DNA of 64,000 nt from Gemmatimonadota bacterium (lineage in GTDB: Bacteria; Latescibacterota; UBA2968; UBA8231): positions 31,565-95,564 of the forward strand of contig JABHFS010000189.1 of the NCBI GenBank assembly GCA_018672475.1, read 5' to 3'. How positions within the stretch are numbered: the first letter of the stretch is position 1; each line of letters begins with the position of its first letter. Below, in pieces: positions 33,136-41,634 of the stretch. The notes beneath the pieces were generated by a model. That model did no database searches. It saw nothing but the letters and a program-made list of their open reading frames with translations, and was not told where the DNA came from. The position numbers and the translations under genes are program-made.

Positions 33136-34995
33136 ATGCAATACCGCCTCCCCCAACAACACTACCCCGAAGACCCGAGCCTCTACGCCACCGGTGACCA
33201 ACGCCCCAACACCGGCCTGCGCGAAGGCCTCGTCGAGCACGAAGAAGTCAACGATACGATCCGCATGAATCGCAAGACCGTCATCTTCGGCCAGCAGACC
33301 CGCTTGCGCAACGGCGTGATGATGCCCGACGAGAAACTCGACCGCTTTCACGCTGGACACGATATCGTCAAATTCTTCTACAGCGCCGTGCGCCAGTTGC
33401 CGCCCTATCTCGTCGATGCGCTGCTCGACAACAATGTCAGCGTCACCCTGGTACAAGGGCCGTCGTTATTGGTCTTCCACCACTCGCGCGAACACCAGTC
33501 CTTCCATGTCGGTCGCACCCGCCGCACCATCTATATCCCCGAAAAGGTCCTGCGCGAAGCCTACGAAAAAGGTTACGACTACTGGGCCATCAGCGAGGTG
33601 TTGATCCAGGAGGCGTGGCCGCTATTGGATTATCTGATGATCCTGGAGACCGTCCGCCGGCTGCAAGAGCATCTCAAAAGCCACTATACCCTCGGCTACT
33701 ACATCATCAAAGACACGCTGCGCAACCACAACGAGCACTTGCGCGAGACCGACAAGCAAGACGACGAGTTCGGCACCTTCTTCCGCTATTACGCCGACCA
33801 GCTCTACTCGCTCAAACCCACCATCCGCGAGCGCGACCCCTACGATATCGCCGATGAGATCTTCGACGAAAACCGCGAGCGCTTCTGGTCGCACCTCAAG
33901 CTCTACGACATTTGCGAAGTCTACAATTACCCGACCTATTTCGCCATCGACCGCGATATCTGCCACGGCGCCGCCTTCCGGCTAGCCGGCGAACTGAACC
34001 TGCAATTGCAGCCGCAGACGACCGCCGAGGTTATGCATGATTTGTGGGACGAGGCACGTTTCAAGCTCAGCCGCTCGGTCAAAACCGAAGAATTACTCGA
34101 ACAGCTGATCGCTATGGGCGCCGAGGGCATCAAGGCCTTTGTTGAAACCGTGGCCGAAGAAATCGTCTACGGCCTCAACTACGTTACCGCCAACCGCTAC
34201 GATGGCTTCGATATCACCGCCGGGTTCAAACGTTTGTTACAAAAGTACTCCGGCTCAGTCAAAGCCGACGTGCCCGGTAGTATGGGTCATGGCTACAACA
34301 GCCTGTACCAATACTATCTGCAACTCAAACGCTACGAGTTTTTCAACCGCTACAAGACCATGGATTCACAAGCCCAAGAGGAAAATTCGCTGATCATCCG
34401 CGAAATGCTCTACCGAGTCATCGAGACCCGCTTGCGACATTCCCAAGCACCCGACTTCAAACGGCGCGTGGAATTTGCCGGCAGTGCCCGTATTTTGATC
34501 GACGTCGGTGAAGGGCTTTTTGAGAAACCCGATCCCGAAGAAGAAACAGATCACCTATGCAGCGTATTGGCCCAACTCGACCTGCACCCGCTCTACCACA
34601 CCCAATTTTTGCAGGAATACCGCGAGCTTTCGGGCAATGAGCACATTGTGCTCAAAGCACATATCGCCCCTGAGATCCAACGATTGACCGAGTATTTGCC
34701 CAAGCCACCGCACGCCTATAGCTCCGACCCTTCTGGGGTCAACACCCGCTTCATCAAATTTGAAAAGCTGCGAGCGCACGATCCGGACAACCAAGACCTC
34801 TTTGCATTGATCGCCGCGCTCTTCGTGCGGCTGGATCAAGCAGAAAACTACCCCGAACTCCTGCAACAAATCCGGGGCCTAGGCGAATACGCCCGACCTC
34901 CACTCGAAGAGATCGTCGCCAATGCCGACCTCTTTGCCGACCAACAGCGCGGCCCCATCCGCGATACGAGTCGGCAGCTCCTAGCGGAGATCTAA
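33136..34995 (+). CDS. Large conserved-looking protein of unknown function with degenerate metallopeptidase-like segment
   Basis: A 619-aa soluble protein. No signal peptide or transmembrane helix. Residues 95-170 (VSVTLVQGPSLLVFHHSREH, then TIYIPEKVLREAYEKGYDYW, then ISEVLIQEAWPLLDYLMILE) are reminiscent of anthrax-lethal-factor-like (ATLF) domains, in which a helix carries HExxH; here the corresponding residues are Q158-E159-A160-W161-P162, so zinc binding by that motif is unlikely. The C-terminal 350 residues are helical with HYxxL repeats. Copy C of the leader element precedes it. Function unknown. Confidence 0.65.
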   Translation: MQYRLPQQHYPEDPSLYATGDQRPNTGLREGLVEHEEVNDTIRMNRKTVIFGQQTRLRNGVMMPDEKLDRFHAGHDIVKFFYSAVRQLPPYLVDALLDNNVSVTLVQGPSLLVFHHSREHQSFHVGRTRRTIYIPEKVLREAYEKGYDYWAISEVLIQEAWPLLDYLMILETVRRLQEHLKSHYTLGYYIIKDTLRNHNEHLRETDKQDDEFGTFFRYYADQLYSLKPTIRERDPYDIADEIFDENRERFWSHLKLYDICEVYNYPTYFAIDRDICHGAAFRLAGELNLQLQPQTTAEVMHDLWDEARFKLSRSVKTEELLEQLIAMGAEGIKAFVETVAEEIVYGLNYVTANRYDGFDITAGFKRLLQKYSGSVKADVPGSMGHGYNSLYQYYLQLKRYEFFNRYKTMDSQAQEENSLIIREMLYRVIETRLRHSQAPDFKRRVEFAGSARILIDVGEGLFEKPDPEEETDHLCSVLAQLDLHPLYHTQFLQEYRELSGNEHIVLKAHIAPEIQRLTEYLPKPPHAYSSDPSGVNTRFIKFEKLRAHDPDNQDLFALIAALFVRLDQAENYPELLQQIRGLGEYARPPLEEIVANADLFADQQRGPIRDTSRQLLAEI

Positions 34996-35303
34996 GCGAC
35001 AAAAAACTATCACTAGTGTCAGATATCTGAGAGAAATGGCGCTACTAGCCATTTAATAAACGACGATTTCATAGCCTTATATATTTTTTGTTCTTCGCAA
35101 TTCATTCTCAGCCAATCAGTTAAGATCTAATAGGACTCATTCCCGCATATTAACGGCACAGACCTTGCTTTACATAGCTCTGAGTCTACAAAGGTGCGCA
35201 CAATTGATCCGCATCACATTGCGACGGATCCATTATGCCGATCTTAACCAATACGCGACAGTCATTGCACGCGACGCAATTTTGAAAGGAACACTTATTT
35301 ATT
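34996..35303. other. Intergenic region
   Basis: The 308 bp hold no convincing gene. A weak hairpin GATCCG/CGGATC lies around 35207-35231 and the downstream gene has AAAGGA before its ATG. Composition is more AT-rich than the flanking coding sequence. Confidence 0.35.
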
Positions 35304-35714
35304 ATGCACAACGACGAGATCATCAGAGGAAAATGGCAGCCCCTATGTCGAGCCCACAATTGCGATCAAGGAGCACGCACCTCCGGTTATTGCCCGCGCC
35401 ACTATCAGCAGGTGCGCCGCCACGGCCGCCTCACCCCCGAACGCGAATACGGTCATCGACAGGGCCTCTGTAAGGCCGAGGATTGCAGCCAAACCGAGGT
35501 CGCCCGGGGTTTCTGTTTTCGCCACTATCAACAGGTACGCCGCTATGGCCGCCTCACCCCCGAACGCGAGCGCGTCTATGGCCGCACCACCTGCCAGGTA
35601 GCCGATTGCCACGAACGACACGCGGCGCGCGGTTATTGCAAAAAACACTATATGCAGGAATTTTATCTGCCGCGCCAAGCCGTGCAATTGGAAATCACTA
35701 CAGAAGTGGCCTGA
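35304..35714 (+). CDS. Triple CX4CX9CX2H repeat protein (putative zinc-binding)
   Basis: A 136-aa protein built almost entirely of three 41-residue repeats. Each has Cys-x4-Cys-x9-Cys-x2-His: C15/C20/C30/H33, C56/C61/C71/H74, C97/C102/C112/H115. Repeats one and two continue with HYQQVRR-x-GRLTPERE. The spacing resembles the Zn-binding knuckle of HNH-type domains (CxxxxC...GYCxxHY), but no HNH catalytic triad is present. Three Zn or other metal sites and a nucleic-acid-binding role are reasonable inferences. ATG at 35304 has AAAGGA upstream. The short C-terminal tail is unrelated. Confidence 0.7.
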   Translation: MHNDEIIRGKWQPLCRAHNCDQGARTSGYCPRHYQQVRRHGRLTPEREYGHRQGLCKAEDCSQTEVARGFCFRHYQQVRRYGRLTPERERVYGRTTCQVADCHERHAARGYCKKHYMQEFYLPRQAVQLEITTEVA

Positions 35715-35989
35715 CCATACAAGAGGGGTTCGGCAAAACAACCTGATTGTGCGAGGGAATGCTCAGGTCTGGTTGCCTTCTGCGGGCATTTCCAGTTTAA
35801 CCGGCTCTACAAAAGCACCTGATTCTTCCGGGATATTGCGCAAATATCGACACGGGAAAAGCTGCTCTCCATCTCGTTGTGGTGGAATTCGATGCGGCGG
35901 CGGACTTTCTATCGCTCATCCGAGCCCTTCGCCGCAGCAATCGCATTGGGACGATGAGCAAAAGGCTCTTCAAGATCTTATGGCCCACG

Positions 35990-36766
35990 CTAAGCCTCCC
36001 CCTTCGGCACATCAAGCCCCCCCGGTCGCGACTCAAACCCATAAATCCGCCGCATCTCAGGCGTAGCCCGTTCCACCACTTCCGGTTGTAGATGCTGCAC
36101 AAAATCGAACATCGGCTTCAAAAACGAGCGACAGCAAAAGCAAATCAGGCAGATACGCGCCCGATCGGTCACATTCGCACCCGTCGCATGCCAAATGGCA
36201 CCATTGAACAGAAAGACCGACCCCTTGCGCGCACTGAGTCGCACTTCGTCGGGATGGCATAACGCCTGTGGATCATCTGCCATAGGAGGCTTTCTCAACC
36301 AGCGATGGCTGCCCGGCACAAAACGCGTACCGCCGTTTTCTGCTGTAAAATCATCCAAGAGCCATAAGCTGTTGACGAACATCGGAAAGCTCGGCAGCGG
36401 CTCGGGCATCGCACCGAGCGCATTGTCGATATGGAAGGGGTTGTCGGGAGCACCCGGGTAGATCAGATTCGAAGTCAGGGTGCTCAGCGTATAATCCTTG
36501 CCCAACAAGTGTTCGAAATAGGGCACGACCTTGTGGTGGGCCACTAACTTTTCGAAGGCCTGACCTTTGTTCACCAACCAACGCACATGCTGGCCCTTAC
36601 CGTCTGCGTGTTCCCGCGCCTTGCCGTCGGCGCGCTCGGCTTCAGCCAGTTGCAGAAGCTGTGCCCGATAGGATTCTATTTCGGCTATAGACAACACGTC
36701 GGGAATAACGACATAGCCTTCTTCGTCGAGTTGCTGTTGTTGCGCTGCTGAAATCAGGTCAACCAT
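35990..36766 (-). CDS. Phytanoyl-CoA dioxygenase (PhyH) family protein
   Basis: A 258-aa Fe(II)/2-oxoglutarate oxygenase. H112-x-D114 lies in FHIDNALG, the distal H193 in IWHATGANVTDRAR, R202/R204 follow. The start is the ATG at 36766; the longer upstream frame overlaps the divergent aminotransferase and is not used. The gene is divergent from the aminotransferase/glycolate-dehydrogenase unit with an 81-bp shared promoter region, which suggests joint regulation. Confidence 0.87.
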   Translation of the reverse strand: MVDLISAAQQQQLDEEGYVVIPDVLSIAEIESYRAQLLQLAEAERADGKAREHADGKGQHVRWLVNKGQAFEKLVAHHKVVPYFEHLLGKDYTLSTLTSNLIYPGAPDNPFHIDNALGAMPEPLPSFPMFVNSLWLLDDFTAENGGTRFVPGSHRWLRKPPMADDPQALCHPDEVRLSARKGSVFLFNGAIWHATGANVTDRARICLICFCCRSFLKPMFDFVQHLQPEVVERATPEMRRIYGFESRPGGLDVPKGEA

Positions 36767-36847
36767 AGTCTGTTTGAGCTGCTCTCTCCGGTTTCGTATG
36801 TTGGTGCCTACTCTGTTTAATCTATAGCCAAGACGATATCCGACACA

Positions 36848-38038
36848 ATGCCGCAAAAACCTGGCCGTCACTTTTTGCAAATCCCCGGTCCCACGCCCCT
36901 GCCCGAACGCATCGCGCAAGCCATTTCCCGTTCCACCATCGACCACCGTGGTCCCGAATTCGCACAACTGACGCTGGGCATATTCGAACGATTGCGGACC
37001 GTTTTCGGCACGACCGACCCCATCGCCATCTATCCCTCGTCGGCGAGCGGCGCCTGGGAAGCCGCATTGGCCAATACGCTTTCGCCGGGCGATCGAGTAC
37101 TCTTCTGCACCAGCGGACAATTCGCCGTGCAGTGGAGCAAAGTCGCCACCCGGTTCGGGTTGCAAGTCGAGGAACTGGTCGGCGATTGGCGCTTCCGTGT
37201 CGATCCAGATCAGGTCACCGCCAAACTCAGGGCCGACCCCGCGATCAAAGCCGTCGCCCTGGTCCACAACGAAACCTCGACCGGCATCCTCAGCGATATC
37301 GCCGCCATCCGCCGCGCGATCGACCGCGCCGAGCATTCGGCCCTATTAATGGTCGACGCGGTCTCGTCGCTCGGCGCAGTCGACTACCGCCATGACGAAT
37401 GGGGCGTTGACGTGACCGTCGCCGGGTCCCAGAAGGGGTTGATGCTGCCACCGGGTTTGAGTTTTAACGCGATCAGTCAACAAGCGTTAAGCGCCGCACA
37501 AGAAGCCCGGCTGCCCCGGTCCTATTGGGATTGGGCACCGCTGCTCGACGCCGCCGAGCGCGGTTTCTTTCCCTATACCCCCGCGACTAATTTGCTCTTC
37601 GGTCTAGACGAAGCTCTGAAGATGCTTTTAGAAGAAGGCCTCGACCAGGTTTTCGCCCGCCACCTGAGGTTCGCGCATGCGACGCGCAACGCCGTCACCA
37701 CTTGGAATCTCGAAGTTTATGGTCGCGATGAAGAAGCCCATTCACCGACACTTACCGCGGTGCTTATGCCACAAGGCTACGACGCCGATCAACTGCGCAA
37801 ACTGATCCTCGAACGCTTCGACCTCTCGCTGGGCACCGGGCTCGGCCCACTGCAAGGCCAACTCTTCCGCATTGGCCATCTGGGCTCGATCAACGACCTG
37901 ATGCTTTGTGGTACGCTCAGCGGTATCGAGATGGGCCTGGACCTGGCTGGGGTGCCGCACAAAAAGGGTGGTGTACAGGCCGCGCTCAATATGCTCGCCG
38001 TGACTAGCGGTCACCGCAAAGAAAACACGGGGGTCTAG
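36848..38038 (+). CDS. Class-V aminotransferase, serine/alanine-glyoxylate type
   Basis: A 396-aa PLP-dependent aminotransferase. IPGPTPLPERIAQA is the characteristic N-terminal loop, SSASGAWEAAL the phosphate-binding segment, ETSTGILSD and VDAVSSLGAVDYR the Asp region, and SQKGLMLPPGLSF carries the PLP Lys (SQKG, about residue 200). This is the serine-glyoxylate aminotransferase (Sga) type, converting glyoxylate plus Ser/Ala to Gly. The 956-aa dehydrogenase follows, which fits conversion of glycolate to glyoxylate to glycine. Confidence 0.9.
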   Translation: MPQKPGRHFLQIPGPTPLPERIAQAISRSTIDHRGPEFAQLTLGIFERLRTVFGTTDPIAIYPSSASGAWEAALANTLSPGDRVLFCTSGQFAVQWSKVATRFGLQVEELVGDWRFRVDPDQVTAKLRADPAIKAVALVHNETSTGILSDIAAIRRAIDRAEHSALLMVDAVSSLGAVDYRHDEWGVDVTVAGSQKGLMLPPGLSFNAISQQALSAAQEARLPRSYWDWAPLLDAAERGFFPYTPATNLLFGLDEALKMLLEEGLDQVFARHLRFAHATRNAVTTWNLEVYGRDEEAHSPTLTAVLMPQGYDADQLRKLILERFDLSLGTGLGPLQGQLFRIGHLGSINDLMLCGTLSGIEMGLDLAGVPHKKGGVQAALNMLAVTSGHRKENTGV

Positions 38039-38125
38039 ATGACGACCATGCACAACGACGACCTATATTTCAAACAAACCGCCGCGCCACCGGTGACCCC
38101 CAGCCCTCGCCGGTATTCCCAATGA
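38039..38125 (+). CDS. Possible 28-aa linker ORF between the aminotransferase and dehydrogenase genes
   Basis: A frame starting at ATG 38039, directly after the TAG of the aminotransferase gene (TAGATG), ends in TGA at 38123-38125, overlapping the ATG (38122) of the dehydrogenase. The 28 residues are not recognisable. Its overlap on both sides suggests it serves translational coupling rather than making a functional peptide. The dehydrogenase has no obvious Shine-Dalgarno sequence of its own. Confidence 0.3.
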   Translation: MTTMHNDDLYFKQTAAPPVTPSPRRYSQ

Positions 38126-40992
38126 CCCCCAGGGATCAGCTCGACCCTGCGGCGCTCACCGCTCTGCGCCGCGACCTCGAAGACAACGTCGAAGGCGATG
38201 TCCGCTTTGAGCGCTTTTTCCGCGGTATGCATTCGACCGACGCCAGCGTCTATCAGATCGTACCGCTGGGCGTCGTCGCACCGCGCTCGCGCGACGACGT
38301 AGTGCGCGTGGTCGAGCTATGCAGCAAGCACGGCGCTTCGATCACCGCCCGCGGCGGCGGTACTTCGCAGGCAGGGCAGGCGATCGGCCCCGGTCTGCAG
38401 CTTGATTTTTCGCGGCATATGAACCGCCTGCTCGACCTCGATATCGAAGGACGCACAGTACGCGTCGAACCCGGCATGGTCCTCGATGAGCTCAACGCCC
38501 GCCTCAAACCGCACGGCCTGCAATTGCCGCTCGATCTCTCGACATCGAGTAGGGCAACGATCGGCGGTATGATCGCCAATAATTCGGCGGGCACCCGATC
38601 GATCGTCTACGGTAAAACCATCGATTATGTCGAGGAGCTAGAAGTGGTGCTCGCCGACGCAACATCCGTCACGATGCAAGCGCTCGACGAGGACGCACAA
38701 CGCGAGAAATCCGACCGCGACGATCTCGAGGGCACGTGTTACCGTCTAGTGCAGGAACTCGCTACAAAACACCAAGACGAGATCCGCATCCGCTATCCCA
38801 AGATTCAGCGTCGGGTCGGCGGCTATAACCTCGACGAGTTTACACCTGCCGATAAACCCCTCAACCTCTGTCGAATCATGGTCGGCTCGGAAGGGACATT
38901 GGCGCTGACGGTCGCGGCCAAGTTGCGGCTGGTGCCTTTGCCCGAGTGCCGCATCGTCTGTTGCGTACAGTTCACCGACGTGCTCGAAGCGATGACCGCA
39001 ACACCGGTCATCTTGCAACACGAGCCCTCCGCCATCGAGCTCGTCGACCGCTTTATCCTCGACTCGACGCAAGGCCGCATCGAGTTCGAACCCTTGCGCG
39101 CCTTTATCCAGGGCGACCCCGGCGCGGTGCTGCTCGTCGAATTCTTCGACGATGATCCCGCGCGCATCGATCGCCTAGCCGCCGACCTCGAACAACGCGA
39201 GCTCGGCCACTACGTCTATCGCGCCATCGCGGCCGAAGACCAGGCGCGCATCTGGGAGCTGCGCAAAGCCGCCCTGGGGCTGACGATGTCGCAGATGGGC
39301 GACGCCAAGTCGATCTCCTTCGTCGAGGACACCGCCGTCGCTCCCGAGCACCTACACGACTATATCGCACGCTTCCAGCAGATCCTCGCCCGCCATGATA
39401 TCCCCTCGGGATTCTATGCGCATGCCTCGGTCGGACTTTTGCATATTCGCCCAGTGATCGATATGAAAACCGCGGACGGCGTCGAGAAATTCTCGCTCAT
39501 CGCCCACGAGGTCGCCGACCTAGTACTCGAATACGGCGGCGCGCTGTCCGGCGAACACGGTGACGGGTTGGTGCGGGCACCCTTCCAGGAAAAAATGTTC
39601 GGCTCCGTCCTCTATGAGGCCTTCTGCCAGTTGAAAGACGGCTTCGACCCCGAAGGCCTGCTCAACCCGGGCAAGATCGTGCACGCCCCGCCGCTGACGG
39701 CGAACTTGCGCTTTGGCACCAGCTACCAGACCAACGAACCCGAAACGGCCTTTGACTTTTCCGACTTCGGTTCGATGGCACAAGCCGCCGAGCAGTGCAG
39801 CGGCGTCGGCGCCTGCCGCAAAACGCTCACCGGCGCGATGTGCCCGTCGTATATGGCCACCCGCGACGAAAGCGCCTCGACGCGCGGCCGGGCCAGCGCC
39901 CTGCGCCAAGCCCTCTCCGGCCAATTCGGCCCCGAAGGCCTCGACGACGACGAACTACTGCCGATCCTCGATCTGTGTTTGGAATGCAAAGCCTGTAAGA
40001 GGGAATGCCCGACCGGCGTCGACATGGCCCGGCTAAAAAGCGAGTTCCTGCACCAGCGGCATCAGCGCCACGGCACGACACTGAGCGCAAAGCTTTTGGC
40101 GCGCATAGACCGCAGCGCCGCATGGGGCCAACGCCTTGCACCGCTATCCAATTGGATCGCCGACTCCGGCGCAGCGCGCTTCTTCAACGAGCGGTTCTTG
40201 GGCCTAGACCGCCGCCGACCGCTACCGACTTTTGCACGACGGAGCTTCCTCGACGAGTGGAGCAAGACGACAACACCCGGCGACGTCGCCCTCTTCGCCG
40301 ATACTTTCTCCAATTATTTCGAGCCCGACCACTTGGCCGCCGCCGCCCGTCTGGCCCAGCGCCTCGGCGCACAAGTGCAGTTGGCACCGCGCGTATGTTG
40401 TGGCCGACCGCTGATCTCCAAGGGGCTGCTCGACGAAGCCGCGCAAAAGGCGGAGGCAACAACGCGTGCGTTAACGCCTTTGGCCGAACGCGGCACGCCG
40501 ATCCTGTTCTGTGAGCCGAGCTGTTATTCGGCCGTCTGCGACGATCACCCCTTGCTGCTGCGCGGTGCGGCACAAGAGCAGGCGCGCAAAGTGGCCGACG
40601 CCTGCCAGCTTTTTGACACTTGGGCCGCGCCGGCGATGAAGCGCGCCAAACTATCGTTGCAGAGTGGCCCGGCGAAAATTCTCGTACACGGTCACTGCCA
40701 TCAAAAAGCGCTGGAGGGTACCGGCGCGACCATCGCTCTGCTCTCGGCCATACCCGAATGCGAGGTCATCTCGCTCGACAGCGGCTGTTGCGGCATGGCC
40801 GGGCTCTTCGGTTATGAGCACTACGAGCTATCGCAGGCCATCGGCGAACGACGTTTGCTACCGGCGGTGCGGGAAGCCGGACCGGATGCGGCAGTGGTCG
40901 CCACCGGGTTTTCCTGCCGCCAACAAGTCGCGCATTTCACCGGGGTCGCGGCGCATTCGCCAGCGACGCTGCTCGATTCGCTCTGCCCTTAA
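38122..40992 (+). CDS. FAD-linked oxidase fused to Fe-S/CCG subunit (glycolate or D-lactate dehydrogenase-like)
   Basis: A 956-aa fusion. Residues about 30-210 form an FAD_binding_4 domain (TARGGGTSQAGQAIGPGLQL) and 230-525 the FAD-oxidase C domain; together these match GlcD or D-lactate dehydrogenase. About 560-680 holds 4Fe-4S motifs (CSGVGACRKTLTGAMCPSY; CLECKACKRECPTG). The last 300 residues carry two CCG-type segments (RVCCGRPL; DSGCCGMAGLFG), as in GlcF/LldE heterodisulfide-like subunits. It would oxidise a 2-hydroxyacid and pass electrons to quinone. The context favours glycolate, but D-lactate is possible. Confidence 0.9.
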   Translation: MTPRDQLDPAALTALRRDLEDNVEGDVRFERFFRGMHSTDASVYQIVPLGVVAPRSRDDVVRVVELCSKHGASITARGGGTSQAGQAIGPGLQLDFSRHMNRLLDLDIEGRTVRVEPGMVLDELNARLKPHGLQLPLDLSTSSRATIGGMIANNSAGTRSIVYGKTIDYVEELEVVLADATSVTMQALDEDAQREKSDRDDLEGTCYRLVQELATKHQDEIRIRYPKIQRRVGGYNLDEFTPADKPLNLCRIMVGSEGTLALTVAAKLRLVPLPECRIVCCVQFTDVLEAMTATPVILQHEPSAIELVDRFILDSTQGRIEFEPLRAFIQGDPGAVLLVEFFDDDPARIDRLAADLEQRELGHYVYRAIAAEDQARIWELRKAALGLTMSQMGDAKSISFVEDTAVAPEHLHDYIARFQQILARHDIPSGFYAHASVGLLHIRPVIDMKTADGVEKFSLIAHEVADLVLEYGGALSGEHGDGLVRAPFQEKMFGSVLYEAFCQLKDGFDPEGLLNPGKIVHAPPLTANLRFGTSYQTNEPETAFDFSDFGSMAQAAEQCSGVGACRKTLTGAMCPSYMATRDESASTRGRASALRQALSGQFGPEGLDDDELLPILDLCLECKACKRECPTGVDMARLKSEFLHQRHQRHGTTLSAKLLARIDRSAAWGQRLAPLSNWIADSGAARFFNERFLGLDRRRPLPTFARRSFLDEWSKTTTPGDVALFADTFSNYFEPDHLAAAARLAQRLGAQVQLAPRVCCGRPLISKGLLDEAAQKAEATTRALTPLAERGTPILFCEPSCYSAVCDDHPLLLRGAAQEQARKVADACQLFDTWAAPAMKRAKLSLQSGPAKILVHGHCHQKALEGTGATIALLSAIPECEVISLDSGCCGMAGLFGYEHYELSQAIGERRLLPAVREAGPDAAVVATGFSCRQQVAHFTGVAAHSPATLLDSLCP

Positions 40993-41049
40993 CAGCTCAT
41001 CTGCGATGCCGCGCAAACTGCTCTGCCCTTAGCGTTCTACCTCTATGCA

Positions 41050-41632
41050 CTTCGCGCAATCGCGTCTACAAAAAATGCAGTGAAGCAGTATTCGTCGTCA
41101 GCTCCATAGCGCAACGATAAGCGGTAATCGCCTCTTGCCGATACCCCGCCCGCCACAACATATCGGCACGCGCGGCGTGCAAAGACTGATACGTCGCCAA
41201 CTCACCTTCGATCTCTACGCTCATTCAGCGCCACGATACCGGCATCGGGCCCTTCCGCCAGCGACAGGGCCGCCGCGTTGAGCTTAGCCACCGGCGAGGG
41301 ATACAACTCATAGAGTTAGTGGTAGAGCGCGGTGATCCGCTGCCAATCGGTTTCGTCGTAGCCGGGCGTGCCCACATGTAGCGCGCCGATCGCCGCCTTC
41401 GACCTGAGAGGTGCCCACCCCGACCCAAGGCGCAAGCCGAATGGCCTCGGCACAGAGCCCCCCACGTCAGTGCGTCGCCCGAAGTCGCCTCCTAACCTTC
41501 GTTGAAGATCAGATTGATGACAACCAAGACCAAAGAGAGACGCTCGGCCCATAACTGGGGCAGTGGGATCTCGTAGGGAATCTTGCGCGTCAACGAACGC
41601 AAAACCGACCCACTCCCTACGCGAAGTCGTTT
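41050..41632 (-). pseudogene. Decayed ECF sigma factor (DUF6596-type)
   Basis: Minus-strand pieces in different frames match one family in order: KIPYEIPLPQLWAERLSLVL and NLIFNEG (then a stop), AAIGALHVGTPGYDETDWQR, LYELYPSPVAKLNAAALSLA, and LHAARADMLWRAGYRQEAIT ending with LREVHR. This is the C-terminal DUF6596/TPR-like tail of RpoE-family sigma factors that are paired with YCII-domain proteins. At least two in-frame stops and several frameshifts are present, and the sigma2/sigma4 regions are lost. Confidence 0.75.
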
Positions 41633-41634
41633 AT

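Noticed and set aside
36767..37336. Long N-terminal extension of the 35990 PhyH frame
   Set aside because: It overlaps the divergent class-V aminotransferase gene, whose own motifs are complete; the extension is an antisense shadow.
38122..40992. Splitting the 956-aa dehydrogenase into two genes
   Set aside because: The frame is continuous with FAD and Fe-S motifs in the correct order; fusions of this kind are known.
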